DNA of 6,546 nucleotides, from positions 1 through 6,546 of the forward strand of contig JAGTVF010000007.1 in the NCBI GenBank assembly GCA_018224315.1, written 5' to 3'. Position 1 is the first letter of the stretch, and every line of letters starts with the position of its first letter. The notes beneath the pieces are model-generated. The model was not told the DNA's origin, made no database searches, and worked only from the letters and a program-made list of their open reading frames with translations. This DNA is from Desulfobacterales bacterium (GTDB taxonomy: Bacteria; Desulfobacterota; Desulfobacteria; Desulfobacterales; Desulfosalsimonadaceae). Of the stretch, positions 1-4,920 are shown one piece after another. The translations under genes and the position numbers were made by a program.

Positions 1-506
1 AAATGGCAAAAGAGCAGCTATCACGATTTTCTGACATCTTTGGCCACCACTGGCTGACGGGAATGAGAGCTAAGCTCGGTTTAATGACCCAGGAGCCTGA
101 GGACAGCGGCCTTGCCCAAGACATGCTCGATATGATGCATCGTTTCGGGGCAGATTATACCAATACTTTCCGCGACCTGGCCTCGGGTTCCCTGCCGGAT
201 GACACTATGTACCAATCCCGGGATTTCAAAGAATGGTATGGACGCTGGCAGGCCCGGCTTGAAAGGCAGCCCGATTCCAGAGAGGCATCCCGCCGGGTCA
301 TGAAAAGTTTCAACCCGGCAGTCATCCCCCGCAACCACCGGGTGGAAGAGGCCCTGGAAGCGGCAGTGGAGCACGATGATTTCACGGTCATGGAAAGACT
401 GCTGGAGGTCTTGTCCCGGCCTTACAGCCAACCTCCTGAAGAGGCCGGCTATCATCTGCCCGCACCCGCCTCGGCAAAGCCCTATCGAACATTTTGCGGA
501 ACTTAG
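1..506 (+). CDS. selO: SelO/YdiU-family protein adenylyltransferase, C-terminal part (5' end outside window)
   Basis: The gene enters from the left edge and only about 168 C-terminal residues are visible. The Met at base 3 is probably internal, because full-length SelO/YdiU proteins are nearly 480 residues or more. Recognition rests on MRAKLGL, the DYTNTFRDL segment, NPAVIPRNHRVEEALEAA, the RLLEVLSRPY stretch and the ending YRTFCGT, all typical of the SelO C-terminal region. The family has a pseudokinase fold and transfers AMP to Ser/Thr/Tyr of target proteins, with roles in redox homeostasis; the nucleotide-binding core lies upstream, outside the window. Despite its name, this copy uses Cys, not selenocysteine, near its C-terminus (Cys third from the end) and stops at a TAG. 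The next gene, ccdB, is convergent. The 157-bp gap between them (507-663) shows no gene and no convincing terminator. Confidence 0.9.
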   Translation, partial: MAKEQLSRFSDIFGHHWLTGMRAKLGLMTQEPEDSGLAQDMLDMMHRFGADYTNTFRDLASGSLPDDTMYQSRDFKEWYGRWQARLERQPDSREASRRVMKSFNPAVIPRNHRVEEALEAAVEHDDFTVMERLLEVLSRPYSQPPEEAGYHLPAPASAKPYRTFCGT

Positions 507-663
507 AATCACCCCCTGCCGGGGAACCCGAAGGCGCACAATATCTGAATTCTGAAAATTAAAGAAACAAACAGGAGGTTTGGCCATCTCGCTTTAAAAA
601 AGATAACGCACTTTGCTTTCCAGGGCGGGTATGGCAGGCGAGATTATCAACCGTTTCAGAACT

Positions 664-978
664 TCAGAACCCGGTGAATAAAAAATCAAGTGCTGCAATT
701 ATCTCATCCCGCCGATCTTTAAGGGTGCCCGCCTTTTGACCCATTGATTGGACTGAAATACCGGATAGCTCCGAGGTAGACACAATAACCACGGTTTCAT
801 TGACCGTGAATTCGGGATTGAGATGCCGGAGAGGTTTTCCCGCAGACGAGGCTCCTATAAGAGGCACAACAACGCGTGTTGCCAGCGTATTGAGCAAGTC
901 CGCCTGAACATCGAGCAAATAAGGAATTTCTTGATTTGTTTCCGGGTTGGGATTTCCATACACATCGAATTGAGCCAT
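664..978 (-). CDS. ccdB: CcdB-family toxin (type II toxin-antitoxin, predicted DNA gyrase poison)
   Basis: This encodes a 104-residue protein starting MAQFDVYGNPNP and containing YLLDVQADLL and TRVVVPLIG, the signature of chromosomal CcdB toxins. CcdB proteins trap DNA gyrase on cleaved DNA and are neutralised by CcdA. The length matches the family (about 100 residues). The ATG at 978 is preferred over the TTG one codon upstream, because it has a GAGGAAA ribosome-binding sequence (990-984) 8 nt away and overlaps the ccdA stop as TGATG, a typical translational-coupling arrangement. The C-terminus reads FLFTGF. In F-plasmid CcdB the last residues are W-G-I and are needed for killing, so Trp is replaced by Thr here. 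As far as I recall, chromosomal homologues commonly have T-G plus a hydrophobic residue, so this does not prove inactivity. No frameshift or internal stop is seen. Confidence 0.92.
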   Translation of the reverse strand: MAQFDVYGNPNPETNQEIPYLLDVQADLLNTLATRVVVPLIGASSAGKPLRHLNPEFTVNETVVIVSTSELSGISVQSMGQKAGTLKDRRDEIIAALDFLFTGF

Positions 979-1229
979 CAAAATTTCCTCAGGCCTTCAC
1001 TGAAAACACCTTTTGTCTGGATGCGATGATTATAGGCCTCAATTGCATCTTGATTCTCTTTTTTCCATTCATGGCGTTTTGCTTCGGCCAGCATTTCTAT
1101 AAGATGATTTTCCAAAACATTTGAAAGATTTATGTGGCGCTCTTTTGCCTTCATGAGAAGGTCGCTGTTGATACTGAGATTGGTAGCCTTTTTTGGTGCG
1201 TTGGTGTTATAAAAATGAACTGCTTTCAT
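978..1229 (-). CDS. ccdA: CcdA-family antitoxin
   Basis: This encodes an 83-residue protein and is the first gene of the ccdAB operon. The N-terminal half (residues about 13-45, KKATNLSINSDLL onward) fits a ribbon-helix-helix DNA-binding domain. The C-terminal half (about 46-83, with KRHEWKKENQ and the ending GVFSEGLRKF) is the flexible toxin-binding tail typical of CcdA. It should bind CcdB and, alone or in complex, repress its own promoter. The ATG at 1229 is well supported by an AAGGAGG ribosome-binding sequence just upstream (1241-1235). The stop codon overlaps the ccdB start by one base. A consensus promoter and paired palindromes lie directly upstream, giving a complete, self-contained and apparently intact module. 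Confidence 0.92.
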   Translation of the reverse strand: MKAVHFYNTNAPKKATNLSINSDLLMKAKERHINLSNVLENHLIEMLAEAKRHEWKKENQDAIEAYNHRIQTKGVFSEGLRKF

Positions 1230-1238
1230 GTTGCCTCC

Positions 1239-1263
1239 TTATGCGCAAAAATTATGCGCATAA
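1239..1263. promoter_or_regulatory. Tandem palindromic operator of ccdAB (two TTATGCGCA sites, 13-bp period)
   Basis: TTATGCGCA occurs at 1239-1247 and again at 1252-1260. Each copy contains the palindrome TGCGCA, and the second extends to the perfect 12-bp palindrome TTATGCGCATAA (1252-1263). The sites cover the region between the -10 box and the ccdA ribosome-binding site. Ribbon-helix-helix antitoxins such as CcdA bind short palindromes in arrays, so autoregulation by CcdA or CcdA-CcdB is the likely role. Binding itself is inferred. Confidence 0.6.
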
Positions 1264-1290
1264 AATATCCGTGTAAATGGATTTTGTCAA
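1262..1290 (-). promoter_or_regulatory. ccdAB promoter (TTGACA - 17 - TATTTT)
   Basis: On the minus strand a perfect -35 box TTGACA (1290-1285) is followed after 17 nt by TATTTT (1267-1262). This places the transcription start near 1255, within the paired palindromes and about 25 nt ahead of the ccdA ATG. The spacing and position are ideal for a sigma-70-type promoter driving ccdAB. Confidence 0.75.
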
Positions 1291-1338
1291 GATCTTGTTG
1301 TGACAGACTTTGCTGTGCGGTTGGTTCCGGTCTTTTAC

Positions 1339-1366
1339 TTGACATGATATCAAAAATTGATATCAT
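1339..1366 (+). promoter_or_regulatory. Promoter and tandem TGATATCA operator of the HicB-family gene
   Basis: A perfect TTGACA (1339-1344) is followed after 16 nt by TATCAT (1361-1366), a plausible plus-strand promoter with a start near 1373. Between and over these boxes lie two identical 8-bp palindromes TGATATCA (1345-1352 and 1358-1365), again with a 13-bp period. This suits a ribbon-helix-helix repressor, and the HicB-family product encoded just downstream has such a domain. This promoter placement conflicts with the only in-frame ATG (1344), as noted under that gene. Confidence 0.5.
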
Positions 1367-1709
1367 ATTTTATGCACAAGTCCTATTCGATGAGGGCGCC
1401 AATATCTTTCATGGTGAAGTTATCAACCTGCGTGATGTTATCACTTTTGAAGGCGAGACGGTTGACGAATTGCGACAAGCTTTTCAAGATTCAGTCGATG
1501 ACTACCTCGAGTTCTGTGCAGAGCGGGGCGAGAATCCTGAAAAGCCGTATTCAGGTAAACTTATGGTGCGGGTTAATCCTGAACTTCACAAGCGCGTCGC
1601 CGTAGAGGCCCGGAAAAGAGGTGTTAGCATAAATTCATTGGTCGGCGAGGCGCTTTCCAAGGCAATTGATGGAAATAGCCAACCGCAGGCACAATCTCGG
1701 AACAAATAG
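1344..1709 (+). CDS. HicB-family antitoxin/repressor, solo, N-terminus uncertain
   Basis: This encodes a 121-residue protein if the ATG at 1344 is used. Residues about 10-69 (FDEGANIFHGEVINLRDVI, then DELRQAFQDSVDDYLEFCAE) match the HicB domain. Residues about 72-109 (KLMVRVNPELHKRVAVEA onward) form a ribbon-helix-helix DNA-binding domain. HicB normally neutralises the mRNA-cleaving toxin HicA and represses the operon, but no hicA fits either side: ccdA lies upstream and the grd operon's 3' end downstream. The start is doubtful. ATG 1344 has no ribosome-binding sequence and lies inside the apparent promoter, and the usual N-terminal K-Y-K-G-Y-like segment is replaced by ISKIDIIFY. An ATG at 1372 sits at the predicted transcription start but in another frame. 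Options are a non-standard start, a misplaced promoter, or a gene with an eroded 5' end. Confidence 0.75.
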   Translation: MISKIDIIFYAQVLFDEGANIFHGEVINLRDVITFEGETVDELRQAFQDSVDDYLEFCAERGENPEKPYSGKLMVRVNPELHKRVAVEARKRGVSINSLVGEALSKAIDGNSQPQAQSRNK

Positions 1710-1716
1710 CTTTAAC

Positions 1717-1777
1717 ATAACCTGCCGCAATCTGCACCCAGGAAGGTGTTCGGAAATCCAGAACCATATCAGGTTAT
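1717..1777. repeat. Inverted repeat between the convergent hicB-like gene and grdB
   Basis: ATAACCTG (1717-1724) and CAGGTTAT (1770-1777) are perfect 8-bp inverted arms separated by 45 nt. They occupy the 81-bp gap between two converging genes. They could pair as a long-loop stem in either transcript and help bidirectional termination, but neither side has a T-run and the stem is short. I call it a repeat and not a terminator. Confidence 0.35.
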
Positions 1778-1790
1778 AGTAGTTGATGCT

Positions 1791-3092
1791 TTATGCTGCC
1801 TGAAAATAGGTTGTTTCACTGACGGAGGTTTCCAGGGCTTCCAGAGCCTTGGAAACAATCCTTCGGCGCAGGGCTTTTTCCTGGCTGGTCGGAAATTCAG
1901 GGTTACCTAACACACAGGTGATGGAGCTTCCCGGTACAATCCGCGGCACCCCCATCATCTCCGGCACCGGCGGGATGGACGATATCATGGCCACAGGGAT
2001 GCCCGCCTCCTCGATAATCCTGCACATCGTTGCCCCGCAACGATTGCAGGTCCCTCACGACGATGTGAGAATAACGCCGCTTACCTTTTTCTCTTTCAGC
2101 CTGGCGGTCATTTCAACGGCAAACTGCTCGCAGCGGGCCACCGGTGTAAGGTTGCCCACCGTTACATAGTATTCATCATCCAGTGCGCCGATCAGGCCCT
2201 TGGCCCGGAATTCGCTGCAAATATCCAGTGGAATCAACCGGTTTGGATAGGCATTGATGTGAGTGACATCGATGCCCCCATGAATGCATTCAAAATCCTC
2301 CGGGGTCAAAGATGCCCGGCCGGCAATGGAATAGCTCACCCACTTGGTTGCCGATGAGGCTTCCAGGCGGTCCGGATTGCCCTTGGGGACAAGCCCCCCC
2401 GTGCTGAGCAGCGCGATCTTGGATAAGGGAACGTCAATCGGCGGCGCCGGCGTGATCCTTGGAAAGTGCGGCGGCAACTGTTCGGATTCGAATTTTTTCC
2501 CGCCAATTTTTGCCAGCAGCATATCCACGGCACGGACAGCCCCGTTTTTCCGGGAAGTGGTGTTGCACCGGATATCGCGCTTAATGCAATATGTCAGCTC
2601 TTCCGTATCAACCGGCCGGCCGGCTGTCAGGTGCACCAGCACCCGGCAGAGATGTTCCATGGAGGCGGCCATATCAACAACGGATTCGCCTGCTTTAACG
2701 ATAATAACATCAGCCGGGCAAAGATCAATTCCGGGATTTTCGGGATGCATGCCCACAACTGACTGAATGCCATACATTTGCGCGGCTTCTGCTGCTTCCG
2801 CACAGGCCAGCCCGTACCGGCCGCTGCCAAAGGCCGGACCCGCCACCAGGATATCGGCCTCGTACTGTTCAAGGAGTGCTGCGATTTCCTGCTTGATGTG
2901 GTCAGGGCTGTACTGGGCCGTATTATCGCCGCAGACGATTGTTGCGACAATGGTTCCCGCATCTCCCAGCTTCCCGGCCAGGAGCCGGCCCGGGCCGACG
3001 GTTCCGGCAGTTACCGTCAGCGGATATTCCGCCTTGTCTTCTCCGCCGATGCCCCCGAAAAACTGGTTAATATAGTGCATGATGCGCGTCAT
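1791..3092 (-). CDS. grdB: Glycine/sarcosine/betaine reductase-type protein B, selenoprotein subunit (GrdB family, Sec346)
   Basis: This encodes a 433-residue protein read through one in-frame TGA at 2057-2055 (codon 346). Family landmarks run its whole length: INQFFGGIGGEDKA (8-21), AGPAFGSGRYGLAC (84-97), GGLVPKGNPDRLE (232-244), HGGIDVTHINAYPNRLIPLD (271-290) and the redox motif UGTCNRCGATM (346-356), which carries U-x-x-C-x-x-C exactly as in clostridial GrdB. The C-terminus after the TGA (EKALRRRIVSKALEALE) is also family-typical, so the TGA is decoded and is not a nonsense mutation. GrdB forms protein B with the GrdE-type subunits, takes the substrate and hands a carboxymethyl group to GrdA. 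Length matches the family (about 430). The start is supported by AGGAG 7 nt upstream and an ATGA overlap with the preceding grdE-like stop. It is the last gene of the operon. Which amine it reduces cannot be told from this sequence. Confidence 0.93.
2019..2057 (-). promoter_or_regulatory. Sec UGA codon and bSECIS hairpin of grdB
   Basis: The UGA (2057-2055) is followed after four nt by a strong hairpin. CCUGCA pairs with UGCAGG (2050-2045 with 2024-2019), and AUCGUUGC pairs with GCAACGAU (2044-2037 with 2033-2026). There is one bulged G (2025) and an apical GGG (2036-2034). That makes 14 base pairs within the coding sequence, placed as expected for a bacterial SECIS recognised by SelB. The encoded residues in the stem still match the GrdB motif, so the same bases serve both the protein and the RNA signal. 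Confidence 0.8.
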
Positions 3093-4417
3093 CGCGTTTC
3101 TCCTTTTAATCTTCCGGCCCCCACCTGGCTGGTGGCGGCAAAAATGTTGGCAAGCGGGGTTTTCATGGCCTCCAATGCCATATTGTCAATCATCCAGCGG
3201 CCACAGGACCAGGGTCCCCCGTAAATGGCATCAACTGCCGGAAGCGAAACAACTTCATCCATATTGCCGGCTGATATGACGGCATCGGCAGCTTCGGCAA
3301 AGGCAATGGGGCCCGGCTTTGCCCCCGTGGCCCCGGCGCTTTCAGCCATGATCAAAACGCTTTTGACGCCCATCTCTTCACAGGCCTGGCAGGTCAGCAT
3401 CAGGTCAGCATAGGCATGGCCGCACTCTTCAATGGAAATGACCACACCGTCGGCATCCAGCAGTTTGGCGGTCTGGGCGGCCAGGTAGGCCGAGCGTTGT
3501 TTGCCGGAGAATCCTTCGATCAGGCATTTGGTGACAATAACACCGGTAAAGGACAACAAGCCCTTTTCCTGGTATGAAAAAAGCACCTCTACAATGGGCG
3601 AGCGTTGGTAGAGATAGGTGGGATTCCGCGTGGCACCAATATCATAGTTGCCGCTGACCAGTATACCGTCCATTAATTGGGTGGGATGCACCACCGAGGG
3701 GGTGGAGGTCAGGGCGCTGCCGCTTAAAAATGTCTGGTGCAGATCCGAGAGCAGCATCCCCGGGCAAATATACACCACGTGGGGCCCATTTTTTTTTGAC
3801 GAGGTTTTTTCCGGAACGCCATAGACCCGGATGTCATCGGGCACGTGGTCCAATGTGGCTTCCGCCAGCCAGCGGGCCGCCATCAGCCCCGCATGCCGGG
3901 CCACCGAAACCCGTTTGACCGGATCTTGATCATCATAGAAATCGCACCACAGGATCAGGTTCCGAGTTGTGGAAAACGGTGAATACCTTGCCCCGGGGCC
4001 GGACATGTCCACAATGGCCTCGGAAACCACCTGGCTGGCCACTTCGCCGGGCACGCTGCCGCAGACCAGAACGGCGCATCCTTTCAGGGCATGGGTCACA
4101 CCGCGTCCCACAGTGCCGTCCATGGCACCCAGAAAACCGGGAAAAATCTGTCCATTGTCCGGCTTGACGCGCGGTTCGATGGCATCCAGTATGTTCACAA
4201 TGCGGACCGATTCCCCGGGGCGGGCCACTGCAATGCCCATCCTGCGGACGCCTGCTTCCGCGATCAGATGTTTTTTGAGCGCCTCGGCATTGACTGTCAA
4301 AACCCCTTCCGCCCAGTTGGTCTCCTCCCCCAGGCGCACATCCCGAACTGTGTAATTGAACAATTCAAGCCGATGCGCCAGATTGGGACGCACCCGGGGG
4401 GCTGTGGATAGATTCAT
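3089..4417 (-). CDS. grdE: GrdE-like protein B proprotein subunit lacking the pyruvoyl-forming cysteine
   Basis: This encodes a 442-residue protein matching the alpha/beta proprotein of protein B across its length: ARPGESVRIVNILDAIEPRV (65-84), IFPGFLG (91-97), EAIVDMSGPGARYSPFSTTR (133-152), HPTQLMDGILVSGN (244-257), NPTYLY (265-270) and a C-terminal domain about 290-430. Clostridial GrdE is cleaved between Asn and Cys in a G-N-C-V-S-(A/S)-C-D-K-N-P-T-Y segment, and that Cys becomes a pyruvoyl group that binds the substrate amine. The aligned stretch here is GNYDIGATRNPTY, with Tyr258 (TAT, 3646-3644) at the cleavage Cys and Ala at the second Cys. Autoprocessing by the known route therefore looks impossible, and the protein may work uncleaved or on another substrate. 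The N-terminus is about 14 residues longer than clostridial GrdE. A GGAG lies 8 nt before the ATG. The gene starts 35 nt after grdA and overlaps grdB by 4 nt. Confidence 0.85.
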   Translation of the reverse strand: MNLSTAPRVRPNLAHRLELFNYTVRDVRLGEETNWAEGVLTVNAEALKKHLIAEAGVRRMGIAVARPGESVRIVNILDAIEPRVKPDNGQIFPGFLGAMDGTVGRGVTHALKGCAVLVCGSVPGEVASQVVSEAIVDMSGPGARYSPFSTTRNLILWCDFYDDQDPVKRVSVARHAGLMAARWLAEATLDHVPDDIRVYGVPEKTSSKKNGPHVVYICPGMLLSDLHQTFLSGSALTSTPSVVHPTQLMDGILVSGNYDIGATRNPTYLYQRSPIVEVLFSYQEKGLLSFTGVIVTKCLIEGFSGKQRSAYLAAQTAKLLDADGVVISIEECGHAYADLMLTCQACEEMGVKSVLIMAESAGATGAKPGPIAFAEAADAVISAGNMDEVVSLPAVDAIYGGPWSCGRWMIDNMALEAMKTPLANIFAATSQVGAGRLKGETR

Positions 4418-4452
4418 AATTTTTGCTCCGCTTTTTTTATGGCCGCATCTTC

Positions 4453-4905
4453 CTACCTGCCGGCATCCAAAGCCTTGCTTATGGCGGTGCCGTCTAATAC
4501 AAATTCCATCGGGCCCACTTCTTTTTCGTATACAGCGGGATCGATGATTTGCCTCACCTGCTCTTCCAGGATGTGATATACCGGGAGTCCCAACGGGATC
4601 CCCGCCAATGGACCAGCATAGCTCGGATCGCCCTCCTGAAGCGTCATCGCCACCATGCGGGTGCTTGCCGGATTCGGCATGCCCAGCATGGCCACCATCC
4701 GGTCACGTTGACCGGATTTAACGAGTCGGGCGATATTTGCCTGCTCTTCCAGGTCCATGGCGCCTGCAGAAGTTCAGACAAAACACTGGGTTTCGGTGTA
4801 GATCACCTCGGCCCCGGCGCTTTCCACGCACGCCTGGAGGGCAGGCGCGGCGATGCCGTCGCGTTCGCCGAGGCACAGAACCAGTTTTCCCTTGAGATCA
4901 ATCAT
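4453..4905 (-). CDS. grdA: Glycine/sarcosine/betaine reductase selenoprotein A (GrdA, Sec44)
   Basis: This encodes a 150-residue protein read through an in-frame TGA at 4776-4774 (codon 44). The sequence before it starts MIDLKGKLVLCLGERDG, and the redox motif is CFVUTSAGAMDLEEQ (41-55), with the C-x-x-U centre at the same position as in clostridial GrdA. The rest, including GDPSYAGPLAGIPLGLPVYH (92-111) and DPAVYEKEVGPMEFVL, is family-typical, and total length equals the norm of about 150. GrdA is the small shuttle of the complex: its selenolate accepts the carboxymethyl group from protein B, presents it to protein C and is re-reduced by thioredoxin. AGGAG lies 6 nt before the ATG, and grdC ends 15 nt upstream. 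If the TGA is taken as a stop, only a 43-residue peptide and a false 101-residue downstream gene would be annotated. Confidence 0.95.
4746..4776 (-). promoter_or_regulatory. Sec UGA codon and candidate bSECIS hairpin of grdA
   Basis: After the UGA (4776-4774) and one spacer base, CUUCU (4772-4768) pairs with GGAAG (4750-4746, one U-G pair), and AGG (4765-4763) pairs with CCU (4753-4751). A two-base bulge GC lies between the two helices, and the loop is CGCCAUGGA. Position and size fit a bacterial SECIS. It is weaker than the grdB hairpin but sits in the right place for SelB-dependent recoding. Confidence 0.65.
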
Positions 4906-4920
4906 GACATTCTCCTTTTT

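Noticed and set aside
507..530. CCCC-TGCC-GGGG hairpin after selO as a terminator
   Set aside because: The stem is only four pairs with no following T-run.
81..587. Long open frame on the minus strand across the selO fragment
   Set aside because: It is a shadow of a confidently identified SelO coding region and has no family resemblance or ribosome-binding sequence.
979..981. TTG start for ccdB one codon upstream of the ATG
   Set aside because: The ATG at 978 has better ribosome-binding spacing, gives the TGATG overlap and matches the usual MAQF start of the family.
1134..1343. In-frame upstream extension of the HicB-family gene to give 191 residues
   Set aside because: The added part lies over ccdA, its promoter and operators, is Cys-rich with no HicB similarity, and has no ribosome-binding sequence.
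2055..2057. TGA in grdB as a nonsense mutation making a pseudogene
   Set aside because: It sits exactly at the conserved Sec of the U-x-x-C-x-x-C motif, is followed by a strong hairpin, and the frame continues with family-typical sequence to a TAA.
2344..3075. Several plus-strand open frames opposite grdB
   Set aside because: They are antisense shadows of the GrdB-coding strand, whose frame is fixed by family motifs along its whole length.
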